This document shows, piece after piece, positions 1 to 10,144 of a DNA stretch of 64,000 nucleotides (position 1 is its first letter; every line of letters starts with the position of its first letter). The position numbers and the translations under genes are program-made. The notes beneath the pieces are model-generated. The model was given only the letters and a program-made list of their open reading frames with translations. It did not search any database and was not told the origin of the DNA. The DNA is from Perkinsus olseni (Eukaryota > Perkinsozoa > Perkinsida > Perkinsidae): NCBI GenBank assembly GCA_013115135.1, contig JABANP010000008.1, positions 62,001 through 126,000 on the forward strand. Reading direction: 5' to 3'.

Positions 1-115
1 AACTCCCACGACCCCGGGCATAGCGAACATGTTTCCGAAACGTTTCTCAACTTTTCCCGTTATTTTGCTACTAATTGGTATGGGACTGATGGGTTAGTCG
101 GTGCTTCTGCTAGCC

Positions 116-1357
116 ATGTTCCGAGTGAGGACCATTCGACCCCGGCTGGCCTTCACGCCGGACCGTATCAATGTTGAGCGACCTCTGCTCAAGAGCGAGA
201 TCAAGGCCAACGAGATCGACCAAGCCTGTGGAAAAAGCGGTAATAGAAAGTAAAGACTATGGCAGCCACCAGCGAATGCATCACTTAATGGATGGTTCAT
301 GCAGCTAATGGCAGGTCACTTTAATCACAAGAAGGTGGGGATAGACGGACTGTATGAAGTTATAAGACTTGCGGAAACGTAGTGTCTGAAACAGTGTCGT
401 GTGGCTCCTAGCGATAGCATCCTTGCATCATCAGCCCCCTCGAGTACGGTACCTGTATGGTAACACTCGATCGTTATTATAACCTCGGGGTTGACCTGAG
501 AGACCCCGTCCTCACCACCAAGTTGCTAGCCTGTGCTATCAAGCTCAAACGGAAGGACCAAGCCCTAGAGCTCACGAAGGCATGGTAGGCATTTCCTACA
601 TCACACGTCATCTATCGGAGTAGTCAGGCAGAAATGGCTCCGGCATCCTCCGAACCCCAAACTGCTTCATACTTTGATGATCGGCTTGAATGCCTTAGAC
701 GATGCATATGCAACGAGAGAGATCTTAGCGGTGAGTGGGAGTTTGCCAATGCCACCTACTATGTACCGGAGGAGCTGGTTCTGCTCTAGGCTATTCGCTC
801 TAACTGGGCTATGGACCTCACCAGCATTCCTTATGAGATGGCCATCGAGGCTTTCTGTGCATCGGGGCAATCGGACGAGTTGGCGCTTATCTGGGCCGAT
901 GCTACGGATACAATGGGTATAGTTTTGCCCTGGCAAGCTCATGTCAATGTCATCACCTGCGCCCTGAGCAATGGGGACGTCGAGCTTGCTAAAGAAGTTG
1001 AGCGGAAAGGACTCTCACATGCTGGCATGCGACCGCCGGCGAGACGCCTGGCTGCACAGGCTTGGATCAAGTTTGTTGTGGGGGATGGAGGTTGGGTACA
1101 TCAAGCAGAGAAGGCAATGAAGGAAGCCAGAAGGATAGGTGAGTTTGGTCGCTAAGCGCCCGTATCCGATACATATGGCGCCTTCGCTCTGCCATCTGCA
1201 CGCAGGTTCCCTCGACAATCAGCCAATATTCCATCCTGGCTTTGTGAAGGCTCTCTTGAACGCTGGTGCAGAAGGTAACGACGAAGCTGCGAGGTTTAGC
1301 GTCAGAGCCGAGGCAGTACTCGGTCGGTTCTATACGGGCACAAATTCCTCTGTCTGA
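116..1357 (+). CDS. PPR-like helical-repeat protein, probably mitochondrial
   Basis: Six exons fit one frame: 116-239, 315-378, 435-584, 628-730, 790-1138 and 1206-1357, giving about 313 residues with GT-AG introns of 43-75 bp. The protein is helical throughout, with repeated pairs such as KLLACAIKLKRKDQALEL, LMIGLNALDDAYATREIL and MAIEAFCASGQSDELALI. These look like the two-helix units of pentatricopeptide repeats, which bind organellar RNA. The start MFRVRTIRPRLAF is basic and non-acidic, as in a mitochondrial presequence. The ATG at 116 was chosen because it opens the frame continuing through all five junctions. Repeat subtype and RNA target are unknown; a TPR or other alpha-solenoid is the alternative. 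Confidence 0.6.
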
Positions 1358-1907
1358 CGTTGCGTCATGCCTAGCTGTGTTTCTGATGCTATCTAGTTTT
1401 GTGTAAGCATATCATTATGTGATTGTTAGTTCTCACCGAGCACGGAACTACTACCGCCAGCCGCCAATTCACAACACTACCCCGGAAAAGCAGCCTCTGG
1501 TCCTTGAAACAATTACTAAGTCGCATGGTCGCCTACCAACGACGAAGACGAAAGGACTTTGACAGCAGCTATGCTGCAGACGACTGACGTGCACCAAGGC
1601 ACTTCGACAAGGTATAATGTTAACAACATGTTGTGGATAAAGTGGTGTGCGACTCCGGTCATCCTCCACACTTCCTTTGCACAACTTCGGTCGAATATCA
1701 TTTCGTTCGCAGAGAGACGATTCAGTCCTTTGAATCGAATCCCTGAGGCCCTCAGGCTGAGGGGCTCTCAATAATTTCATGCATTTCCAGAAAAGTTGTA
1801 TGAAAGAAATAGCGTTCAGAGCCTCTCACAAGCAGAACGGCGGAGGTTGGCGGTCACTCAAAAATTATAGGGGAGAATTGATGCCCTAAAGGGTGCCTCA
1901 CCCAGGC
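1358..1907. other. Intergenic; no gene supported
   Basis: Only short overlapping open frames on both strands with no family resemblance or convincing splice pattern. It probably holds the 3' end of the PPR-like gene and the 3' end of the convergent secreted-protein gene. Confidence 0.5.
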
Positions 1908-2318
1908 CTAAGCCGTACAGGGGTAGGGCTCCCCAACACAGTCGTCATCCGTCGGAGCGAAACAGGTAGACCCATCTGCCTTGGTGATAATACCGAAGCA
2001 AACCGCGGGGTGCTGCCAGGTCTTACAGTAGCTGCCCCACTTGGAGCCCTTACACTGCGGCAGGTTGTCGCAAGCCGCTTGGCAAGACCCAGCGCACGAC
2101 ACAGGCTTCAGGACGGAGTCATCACAGGTGTCCTGCTCAGTTGGCTGGAAGCAGTACCCACCGTCCTTGTGGTACAGTCCGAAGCACACACCGTTGTCCT
2201 TGCAGTAGGAGCCGAATTTAGAATCAGCACACGCCGGAAGATTGTCGCAGATATCCTGGCAGAATTGCGAGAGGGCGATGCCGAGTACCGATGTCAGAAC
2301 GACGGAGCGAAGAAACAT
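1908..2318 (-). CDS. Secreted protein with two eight-cysteine modules
   Basis: Uninterrupted 136-residue frame. Residues 1-17 (MFLRSVVLTSVLGIALS) form a typical signal peptide. The mature part is two tandem modules of about 55 residues, each with eight cysteines in the order C-x3-C-x5-C-x8-C, then C, C, C, C. The shared core is DNLPxCxxSKxGSYCK followed by VCFG and GG/GSxCF. The same module, without the barrel domain seen there, occurs in the larger secreted proteins at 5830-7569 and 21258-22550. The gene has no introns, unlike the housekeeping genes nearby. Eight cysteines suggest four disulfides and an extracellular role. I know of no assigned function; it could be a lectin-like or binding module. 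Confidence 0.8.
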   Translation of the reverse strand: MFLRSVVLTSVLGIALSQFCQDICDNLPACADSKFGSYCKDNGVCFGLYHKDGGYCFQPTEQDTCDDSVLKPVSCAGSCQAACDNLPQCKGSKWGSYCKTWQHPAVCFGIITKADGSTCFAPTDDDCVGEPYPCTA

Positions 2319-2726
2319 TCGCGAAAAGTGGAGTGAAAGTTAACTTCAATAAGACCAGTACATAGGGCAAGAGGTGTCCTAGTGCTCCGTCCACGTGGGT
2401 CGATGAAATAAAGATGCTCTGAAAGCATTTCTGTCGGAGCAAGCACTAATGTTCGCAAAAGTTGAGTTCGCTTGGGGAACGCCAACTCAAGCACAACTTA
2501 GCTACGTTGCACGCATACTCAAGGATGTAGTAGGATCCCTTGCACTCCAGTCCGTCCCGTATGGCGCGTCTTGCAGGCTGCAAGCGGCAGTTACGGTGAA
2601 GTAACATGGCTCGGCCGTGTGTGAACCGGCTCTGTTTGACCAATCACTGCTGATCTAGCGAGTCGATGCTGACTTTCCGGCGAAAAGTTTTCGCCTGCCG
2701 ACCGGGACAGACTCAGGCGAGCGCCG
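2319..2726. other. Promoter side of the secreted gene and left flank of the LTR element
   Basis: No coding frame is supported. This stretch lies upstream of the minus-strand secreted-protein gene and ends at the target site of the retrotransposon. Confidence 0.5.
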
Positions 2727-2731
2727 CAATC
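2727..2731. repeat. Target-site duplication, left copy
   Basis: The five bases CAATC stand directly before the left LTR and recur directly after the right LTR (5400-5404), as expected from integrase-mediated insertion. Confidence 0.9.
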
Positions 2732-2889
2732 TGTAAGGAATCTCCCTATCTCCGCTCCGTTGTCTGTATATTGCGCCGACGCCCATAGCGTGATCGATAC
2801 CCTGCACTATAGCCTGTAAGTAGATCCTAAGTGCAGCACATCAACATTTACGCCCCTGTCGCGTTGCTAGTATGGACGGAACCCTAACA
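2732..2889 (+). repeat. Left LTR (158 bp)
   Basis: Begins TGTAAGGAATC and ends CCCTAACA. Every base matches the right LTR at 5242-5399. The presumed gag start codon at 2872 lies inside the LTR, 18 bp before its end. Confidence 0.95.
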
Positions 2890-4512
2890 GCTGGTGGAGA
2901 ACCCGTTGGCCTCGGACCCTACGGTACACTTCTCGCAATCCTCAAGCTCAAGGACGTCTCTGACTTGGAGTTCGTCAGCGTCAAGGATATTGAGAAAGCT
3001 CTCCCTGATAACGCTACACTGCAACACAAAGTAGATTGCCTTCGCCTCCTTAAACAAGCTAAAGAGGCTCGTCACCGCCCTTCTTCGGTCTACTCGTCGG
3101 AGTCGACTACACCATCCATTCTAGCATCTGCTACCACAACCAGCACTTCTGAAGATGCTAAATCTTTGGCAGGAGTTCTACACCTTCAACCACCAGACGG
3201 AAAGGTGTGGCAAGGCACTTCTGATAAACGTCCTGCTACAGCCTTCCTCTATAGAGTGGCCGAGTCAGCTCGACTAGCAGCACTTAGCGAGATGGACACT
3301 TGGAGGTACCTAACCGCCGTCTGCTTGCAGCAAAGCCAAGCCCGGGAGCTTGACATCTATCTCTCTAAGAACACCGCATCTGATGCTACAATTCTGGACC
3401 GTCTCCAGTCAGCAGAGCTTTGGTTCAACAATCGTTGGTCTATCACCAACAACGTTGACAAGATCTATATCCAGCTCCGAGATATCAATCATATCAGCTT
3501 CATCAACGTTGAAGCCCTGCATGATATCATCGTGAACTTACAGCAGCATGCGCGCTATCTAAACCACGAAATACCCCTAACAGCACTACGCCGAGCCTTT
3601 TTAGATGGACTTCCCGACTGGCTGCGACAACCACTTCTTCAAGTACACCCACAAGCCACTACTCCCTTACATGTTATGGTAGATTGGTGTACGTCGTATG
3701 AAGAGTCAAGCAGTCGTAAACTTACAAGCGAAAGTGTTCCCGCCGAGCACTCACCGACGATGATATGTCGCTTGAACATTCAAGGACGATGTACCTATGG
3801 CACACGGTGCAGATTCCTACACACGACATCATCCTCTGCTACCCCGACACCTTTAGCCGGCTTCCCCACTGCACCCCCACAACAAGCACATGATGAGGTT
3901 AACTTCCCTCTACAAGCTGCAGTCATGCCTTCGACGGTACAGCCCATCGCAGGTAAACGTCAACGGCAAGTCTCTCCTACTGATGCCGATCCTGTAGTGA
4001 AGAAAATCTGCACTAGGCCTTACCAAGCACCACTATACCTTACTAGAGAAGCCCTTGGACAATCTTGTCGTGAGCGAGATGAGCTGCTGCTGAAAGGTAT
4101 CATCGTTCAGGACCCTACCGGTCTTGCTCGCCTAGCTGGTACCCAGCGTCTTTATGTACCATCACCGCTTCAGCCTCTACTGCTACAGAGATATCATGAC
4201 TACTATGCTCATCCAGGCAAGAAACCTCTCTATGACTTGGCTTCTCGTCATTGGTGGTTCCCGCGGATGTCTAAGGTCTGCAGTAAATATCCGTGTCTCT
4301 CATGCATCTTATGCAAGTCGTATCATAACCGAAAGCTCTTTGCACATCTCCCACAACCACATAAACCTCTCTCTTACCTTGCTATCGACCTTACTGGTCC
4401 CTATGTTAACATTAAGCACCCATATGCCGTTACAATATCGGATATGTATACTTGTCTACGAATTTACCCTACGAAACATCCAACTACAAATAGCATTTGC
4501 AAAGCACTTTAA
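2872..4512 (+). CDS. Retrotransposon Gag joined in frame to integrase fragment
   Basis: The 546-residue frame starts within the left LTR. The N-terminal half is Gag-like: acidic, helical, with RYLNHEIPLTALRRAFLDGL in the capsid-like part. At about residues 300-315 it has C-x7-C-x5-C-x3-H, a CCCH finger rather than the usual CCHC knuckle. After a basic linker the sequence passes directly into the integrase N-terminal zinc domain (H-x-x-x-H, then C-x2-C, about residues 445-485) and the start of the catalytic core with LAIDLTGPY, which carries the first catalytic Asp. TAA at 4510 then stops it. Protease, RT and RNase H are missing between the two parts, which marks an internal deletion. Confidence 0.8.
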   Translation: MDGTLTAGGEPVGLGPYGTLLAILKLKDVSDLEFVSVKDIEKALPDNATLQHKVDCLRLLKQAKEARHRPSSVYSSESTTPSILASATTTSTSEDAKSLAGVLHLQPPDGKVWQGTSDKRPATAFLYRVAESARLAALSEMDTWRYLTAVCLQQSQARELDIYLSKNTASDATILDRLQSAELWFNNRWSITNNVDKIYIQLRDINHISFINVEALHDIIVNLQQHARYLNHEIPLTALRRAFLDGLPDWLRQPLLQVHPQATTPLHVMVDWCTSYEESSSRKLTSESVPAEHSPTMICRLNIQGRCTYGTRCRFLHTTSSSATPTPLAGFPTAPPQQAHDEVNFPLQAAVMPSTVQPIAGKRQRQVSPTDADPVVKKICTRPYQAPLYLTREALGQSCRERDELLLKGIIVQDPTGLARLAGTQRLYVPSPLQPLLLQRYHDYYAHPGKKPLYDLASRHWWFPRMSKVCSKYPCLSCILCKSYHNRKLFAHLPQPHKPLSYLAIDLTGPYVNIKHPYAVTISDMYTCLRIYPTKHPTTNSICKAL

Positions 4513-4740
4513 GGCTGGAGGATATCATATGGCCTATATCCTGAACTATTAATGCATGATAATGACAAGGCCTTCTCTACTCGTTTCACCCAGTGGTGTG
4601 CCGACAGATGTATCCAAGAGGCACGCATTGCTATCCATTGTCCGGAGTCCAATTCCGCTACAAAAAGACCACACCGTACCTTTCGTGATGGTATAAGGTC
4701 CTGCCTTTTTTTTATCCGATAATAAGAATTGGGTTTAACA
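4513..4740 (+). pseudogene. Decayed integrase core beyond the stop
   Basis: Downstream of the TAA at 4510 the same frame keeps coding integrase core sequence, including MHDNDKAF with the second catalytic Asp. Where the catalytic Glu is expected (usual pattern N-G-x-x-E-R), the sequence reads NSATKRPHRT, so Lys stands in place of Glu. The frame is lost after about 4725. With a stop, a lost catalytic residue and a frame change, this integrase is not functional. Confidence 0.65.
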
Positions 4741-4750
4741 TGCTGACTCT

Positions 4751-5092
4751 GTGCTGTACCGTATGAATGCTACCAAGAACTCCACAACTGGTCAATCACC
4801 ATACTCTATGCTGCTCAACATTATTCCCCGCTGCTCCTTCTTTGATGATACTGTGCATACTGATGGCTCATCTTTCCCTGCTGATCATATTTGTCTATTT
4901 CCGGCTGGCACGGTTGTTGCTCGCAGGGTCGAGCAACCTTTGAAATTAGAACCACGATACGAAGGCTCTTATGAAGTACTGTCCGAAATCCGTCCTGGTA
5001 CGTTCCGTATCCGAAGACTGGGCTCTACTTCGCCTCCTATCGACGTCAAGCAAGATCGTCTGAAAGCTTACCCAATATCTCAACTTATTTAG
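4751..5092 (+). pseudogene. Integrase C-terminal (GPY/F-like) fragment
   Basis: A separate frame, shifted relative to the upstream integrase, reads ATKNSTTGQSPYSMLLN, then GTVVARRVEQPLKLEPRYEG, SYEVL and a C-terminal basic part. This matches the end of Ty3-group integrases, where a GPY/F module follows the core. It stops at 5090-5092, about 130 bp before the polypurine tract. It probably belongs to the once-continuous pol frame. Confidence 0.65.
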
Positions 5093-5226
5093 CATTTCTG
5101 ATATCAGTCTCATACCGCTTTGCTACGACTCATTGCTACCAGCATTATTCATACCAACTAGCTAATACCAATATTTGCTTCTCACTTTTATTTTTTTGCT
5201 GCATCTACAAGGCTGTTGTTGGCTTT

Positions 5227-5239
5227 AGGGGAGGGGGGA
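5227..5239 (+). promoter_or_regulatory. Polypurine tract
   Basis: The purine run AGGGGAGGGGGGA lies 2 bp before the right LTR, where a plus-strand primer for reverse transcription is expected. Confidence 0.75.
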
Positions 5240-5241
5240 CG

Positions 5242-5399
5242 TGTAAGGAATCTCCCTATCTCCGCTCCGTTGTCTGTATATTGCGCCGACGCCCATAGCG
5301 TGATCGATACCCTGCACTATAGCCTGTAAGTAGATCCTAAGTGCAGCACATCAACATTTACGCCCCTGTCGCGTTGCTAGTATGGACGGAACCCTAACA
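5242..5399 (+). repeat. Right LTR (158 bp)
   Basis: Identical base for base to the left LTR; followed directly by the second CAATC target copy at 5400-5404. Confidence 0.95.
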
Positions 5400-5404
5400 C
5401 AATC

Positions 5405-5829
5405 CTGAACGCAACGTGCGTGTACATGCGTCAGATGATTGATTCATCTAGTTTGCGTCGTCGTGACGTAGCCTCTAAGCTCAGGACAGGTTTGGCCCAA
5501 TCCTGGTCATGGTAAGCTACCCCTCGCATCATCAGTAACTGGACGCAAATCACGGTAGCGATGGAAGAAGAAGTTCTGCTCCTCACAGGGACCAGCACAA
5601 GGATAAGACGTGGAGAGAAAAGAGTATTCACATTAATAGATGATGCTGCTGAACATGCAATAGGGCGGCAGAGCAGCCAAGACGAGCAGATTCACAGGGA
5701 CGAAGACAATTGTCAAAATACCTCTGGTCGAACCGCGGTGAACCTGCGCGTAAATAACGGCGGACAGGCACAAGATTGTTCCTACTTAACGAAGCACTGG
5801 AGAACGAGACGGAGTAGAAACAGTCAGCG
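5405..5829. other. Intergenic; no gene supported
   Basis: Lies between the retrotransposon and the 3' end of the minus-strand secreted gene. Short frames only; probably 3' untranslated sequence. Confidence 0.5.
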
Positions 5830-7569
5830 TTACTGATCACAGCCGAAACTAAGACAGTGGCGCATGTTCGCAGGCATCATTTGATAGGGAAGGTAGTCTA
5901 TCTGGTAGACACCTTGCTGTTGTCCCGTGCCCAGAGCAGGCAAGATGAGTTGGAGAAACTGATTGAAAGCTTGAGACGACCATTCACCAAACTCATGGTT
6001 AGCTCCGCAATTACCGTCATTCAACGGGTATTGGCAAGGAAGACCCATTGACTGTATAGACCACATCAGATGGGCTCTATCACTGTATTGTGAATAAGCA
6101 GCTTTGGTATTAGAATCCAACACTTCATTCACGATGTAGTTGACCATAGCTTCAGGATCATCCTTGTAGAGCAAGAAACGGGACTGATCGGAACTATCCA
6201 CTCCTCCGAAGGGCGTGACGATGTCATAGACCTCCATGTAGAAATGCTGCGTCCAGGTGTAGAGGGGGAACCTAGACCATTGGTAGTAGCCGAGACCAAT
6301 ACCGAAGTCGAGCTCAAGATGCCCACCCTTGAAGGCAGATTCACCCTCAGGGTCAGTGAGGAGCGCATAGTCACTTTTGGATTGGTTGAGCTCCTCGTAG
6401 TCCGTGGTGAGACCAGCAAACTTGACGCCAGTAAGATGCTTGTTGAACTCAGCGGCAAAAGCGTAGGCACCCGACATAGGGCCGCCGTTCTTGGGAGCCC
6501 ACTTCAGCCAAGATTGGCGCGAGGGCTCGTCAAAAACATAGGGCATCATCTCCACTTCACGAACTGAAGTCTGATCTAGCTTGGACAGCAGCTCCTTGTA
6601 CATGACGCTCTGAGTAACGTCATTATTAGGATACCACACTCGGTGAGAAGCATCCGAACCAGAAGGATACTCGGGATCCAGAACGCGAAGCAAAAGCTTT
6701 GTCACGCGCATGTAAGCACAGTTGGTGGTGAGAAGGTCGAATATGCGACGGTAGTACGTAGTCCAGGCATCAACTGAGGGATCCATAGAGGGCCACTCGA
6801 TCCACCAAAAAACATCAGAATCAGGAAGTACAGCAGGACAGCCTGAATGTGGACTGCTTTCGGAGGTGGACGACGCGATCGACGCGGTAGAGTCCTGAGT
6901 GGTGCTAGTCTCATGCTGAGTAGTGGCGGTCAAAGGAAGTACTGTAGGTGGGTTCATTCGAGTAGCGGTACTGATTTCACCAGTAGTTGCCACCCGGGTG
7001 GTACTGTGAGCGCTGGAGCCGCAGAATACCGGTCTTCCCGTACAAGCAGCGTCCCCTAGCACGCAAGGAGAGCCGTCTACGGTGGTACCAAGGCCGTGGC
7101 AGACAGCAGGAGATGTCCAGTCAGTACAATAGGAGGACGAGCAACCCATCAAGGATTCACAAATAGCAGGGCAGTCGACACTGACAGGAGACTGAGTGGT
7201 CACCGGCGGTCTGGTCGTGAAGCGACTCTCGGTGGTGCTAGTGCTACCACGAAGGGAAGTAGATGATGAAGAGGCTCTCGTGGTTGTAGCAACGACGGGG
7301 CTTGGCAAGGTCTCGTGAGGAGTCGTAGTTGAAGGAATTGGGGACTCTGAACACAGAAGAGGGGCACCGGTGCAGGAAGGAGCACCGGCAGAACAAATAG
7401 AGCCGTCAGCCATCTTGACAAGACCATGACAGACGGGCGGACTGCCCCACGTCGCGCAGTAGGATGAGGAGCATCCTGAAATCGAGGAACAAATAGCCGA
7501 GCAAGAGTCGGCAGCAGCCGCGGACGCTCCTGAGGCGAGGAGACCTATTATTCGGTAAGTGGTCCGCAT
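5830..7569 (-). CDS. Secreted protein: two cysteine modules plus barrel-like domain
   Basis: Uninterrupted 579-residue frame. A signal peptide (about residues 1-20) is followed by an eight-cysteine module (about 22-73), a Thr/Ser-rich linker, a second module (about 131-184), another Thr/Ser-rich linker and a domain of about 330 residues. That last domain is closely related to the one in the protein at 21258-22550. Shared landmarks are DVFWW, YMRV, LRVLDP, VWYPNNDVTQS, GAYAFAAE, an acidic T(T/V)DY-x-EL, FY-x-E-x-YD and LMWS-x-QS-x-GLPC-x-YPL. Repeated strand-helix units with conserved acids and aromatics suggest a TIM-barrel, perhaps a glycoside hydrolase, but I cannot place it in a known family. 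The Thr/Ser linkers are likely O-glycosylated. Confidence 0.8.
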   Translation of the reverse strand: MRTTYRIIGLLASGASAAAADSCSAICSSISGCSSSYCATWGSPPVCHGLVKMADGSICSAGAPSCTGAPLLCSESPIPSTTTPHETLPSPVVATTTRASSSSTSLRGSTSTTESRFTTRPPVTTQSPVSVDCPAICESLMGCSSSYCTDWTSPAVCHGLGTTVDGSPCVLGDAACTGRPVFCGSSAHSTTRVATTGEISTATRMNPPTVLPLTATTQHETSTTQDSTASIASSTSESSPHSGCPAVLPDSDVFWWIEWPSMDPSVDAWTTYYRRIFDLLTTNCAYMRVTKLLLRVLDPEYPSGSDASHRVWYPNNDVTQSVMYKELLSKLDQTSVREVEMMPYVFDEPSRQSWLKWAPKNGGPMSGAYAFAAEFNKHLTGVKFAGLTTDYEELNQSKSDYALLTDPEGESAFKGGHLELDFGIGLGYYQWSRFPLYTWTQHFYMEVYDIVTPFGGVDSSDQSRFLLYKDDPEAMVNYIVNEVLDSNTKAAYSQYSDRAHLMWSIQSMGLPCQYPLNDGNCGANHEFGEWSSQAFNQFLQLILPALGTGQQQGVYQIDYLPYQMMPANMRHCLSFGCDQ

Positions 7570-8256
7570 GAAAAGAAGAGAAACAGGAGAAACTTAGCAA
7601 GAAGCAAAGTCGTGATACAGTCGGAAACCTCAACCACCCTTTACTGTGCGCATCAGTGAGAAATCAACCAAGCAGGAAAGGACTATAAAGACCTGGAGCA
7701 TGAACTAACACGCGTAATGATTCCACAACAGCGGTACGTGAAGAGCAGCCCGAGCTGGAGAAAGTGCGACAGCCCGAACGATGCCCCCGATTTGCCCTAG
7801 GGGGTATTCTCATTAACGAGAAAGCTTCAGGCAACCGAAGGGTTCGTGGGATCCTATTCCGACGCCGACATACGATGGGCGGGGGCCTGCTACAGTAGCA
7901 CCGCTCGCTCTGGTAAGATCCACGTAGAGGTCGCGGAGATGTGGTGTGCACATTCATCGCCAACCGAGTGGCGTTACGAAACGAAGCAGGTGAGTTGGTC
8001 CTCGCCAGTGACGTCGCACATGATTCTGCTATAGACGATTCGCCGTCCAACGTAGCAATACAGCCTCGAGCGGAAGCAGTCGGGCGGGAGGAGTGGGGAG
8101 CAGGTTCACCACTGCGTTCGTTGTCTCATGCCCCGATCAGCCAGTAGGTCTGCGGATGACCAAGATAAACCAAAGTTGATATTCTTTCACCAAGGGGGTT
8201 AATCGCTCACAATGGCGAGCGCTAATTGAATTCGGTCATCCCGGGGTGTAACAGGT

Positions 8257-8540
8257 TTCGCCAAGTCGAAATCCGCCAAATCGTTGCCAACCGGATTTCC
8301 AGGGGCACAAGTATAATTTTTAGGCGGAATACGGTGGTAGAGACCGGAGAAGGCCAACTTGGCGGCCGCTGGATGGGAACAGACATGACAAAATTTTTCT
8401 GCGGATTCCTGACTTTGTTGGCGAAGTGGAATCATTGTCTGAAGTCCATGCCCCCGCCGTGTTTCGCCGTTAGAGTTGGGGTCGGTAGATTTGGACATTT
8501 TGGCGTTTTCGTGATGAACGTAGGTTCTGCCAAGTTGGCA
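8257..8540. repeat. TTGGCGAA motif cluster, left
   Basis: Exact octamers at 8257-8264 (reverse) and 8418-8425 (forward), with near matches ATCCGCCAAA, GCCAACTTGGCGG, TTTGGCGTTTT and GCCAAGTTGGCAAAAG in between. Confidence 0.55.
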
Positions 8541-8673
8541 AAAGTGGCAGATTACACCACGGTGTAACTTGCACCACCGTGGGGCCTGCTTCCCATTTAT
8601 TCCACGGAGGACTGGCGGATGACAGACCAATGCATGTTCATTCCATAGGACAAAACGAGGGCCATAGCGAAGC

Positions 8674-8716
8674 TAGTCTAGGCCGCCTAGACTAACACGC
8701 CTAGACTAGGCGTGTT
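8674..8716. repeat. Two abutting perfect palindromes
   Basis: TAGTCTAGGC-C-GCCTAGACTA (8674-8694) is followed at once by AACACGCCTAG-A-CTAGGCGTGTT (8694-8716). Each is a perfect inverted repeat around one central base, and they share the CCTAGACTA core, so they could extrude as paired hairpins. Confidence 0.85.
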
Positions 8717-10144
8717 CGCGTACTCCCCAGGGTCTGGACAGTGTCCAGGGCAGACATAGTCCGTCTGGCAGAACCTTCATTTATACCATGTTTCCTACAC
8801 AACGTCTGTGCTACTACACTCCTCTGTGATATTCTCAAGTTGAGACGTCGAGGGCTCTTACACAATAGTGTTTGAGTGAACAAGCTTCATCCCTCTCGCC
8901 GAAGGCTTCAGAAGCCTATGAATTGGGTGTACACCCAGAGAACCATCGGGTGTATTATGCATTCAACGAAGCTTTGTCAATGCGTTTATTGAACAGTATT
9001 CAACTGCCTTGATTCAGGTTCCCATGATTTTGCTTGTCAAAGCCGGCCTATGTCAGCACAGAGCCCACACTAACAGCAATTAAATAAGTATAGGAACTGA
9101 TGAATCATCAGTGATGATTCGACTCCGAAGGTTTCAGCAGCCGAGAACTCGGCTTTCCCGCTCTGACCTTGCCACGAGGTCCTTCTGATAACTATTCGGT
9201 GCCGGTTAAGTCTGCTCATAATGCTCTCTGAGAGTAATGCAGGTTCTATGCATTTCTGATAATGACGCGTTCTATCTGCAGTGAGGTGTCTCGTAGACGT
9301 GATGCTGAATGGCTGGTAGAAGCAACGAAAGACCCCCATGTGAAGAATGACATTCACCGCAGCCCTTCGTAGAGTGTGATGGTATGAAGTCTCTGGGTGC
9401 TCAGGCACCAGACATACCACATCTTCAACGTTCAGTGCCCAATGGGTATCCGTATCCGCTTGAGAAACATTCCTCGCACACCGATGCGCAATAAAATACC
9501 ACTGAACTTCCGTATGACCGAAGAACAATCGCACTGAGTTGTCAACGAGATTGAGAATGAGACAACAAATATGACGAACTCGAAGAGCATATCCGTCACG
9601 ATGACGTGATCACTGATCAGAGTGCTAGTCTAAGCGATACGCGTGAATCGAACTTACCCAGTCCATCCACACTGTAGATTCTACAGTCATTGCCATGGAA
9701 CGCCTACGCGGTAGAAAAGTAACCAGCCGGGCTAGTCCAGTCCGACTTTAGGCCAGTAGTGATCCGGAAGAGGGAAGTAGTCTCGGACTACTAGTCTGCT
9801 AGTAGTCTGAATAGTGATGCTCCATTCAATCACTGACTTCCGCGAGGCCACCTCCGCATCACTAGTGAGACACTCGGAAGTCAAGGCAAAAACTATCCAT
9901 CCCTACTTCGCGACCAATCCACCCCGTTTTCTGTATTGGCAACTCTCTCCGCGTTCCCGAAGACGTTTTCCGTTCCACTCAACACTGCCAGCCTGGCAGT
10001 GCCAGGCCGTTGAGAGCCCCATCTCATGTGATGACTATCCTCATTAGTGATGAGTCATTATCCAAGCGGCGCGAGAGTGTTCATGATGTCGACGTCAGTG
10101 ACGTCACCGTGACATGGTGACACGAAGTCGAGTGTTAAAATTTG

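Larger units (their letters stand above)
2732..5399 (+). mobile_element. Internally deleted, recently inserted Ty3-type LTR retrotransposon
   Basis: A 2668-bp element bounded by two 158-bp direct repeats that I find identical, each beginning TG and ending CA, and flanked by a 5-bp target duplication. It encodes a gag-like region with a CCCH finger, then integrase pieces: an HHCC zinc domain, part of the catalytic core, and a C-terminal GPY/F-like module. I find no protease, reverse transcriptase or RNase H, and the length is about half that of a complete Ty3 element. Identical LTRs mean insertion was very recent. The element therefore probably moved using enzymes supplied by another copy. The GPY/F-like stretch (KLEPRYEGSYEV) points to the Ty3/gypsy group. 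Confidence 0.9.

Noticed and set aside
4510..4512. Possible stop-codon readthrough in the retrotransposon integrase
   Set aside because: The downstream part also has a lost catalytic Glu and a frame change, so decay is simpler than readthrough.
9070..9534. 154-codon minus-strand open frame
   Set aside because: No signal peptide, domain or exon partners; composition is not clearly coding and it lies in the repeat-rich gene-free zone.
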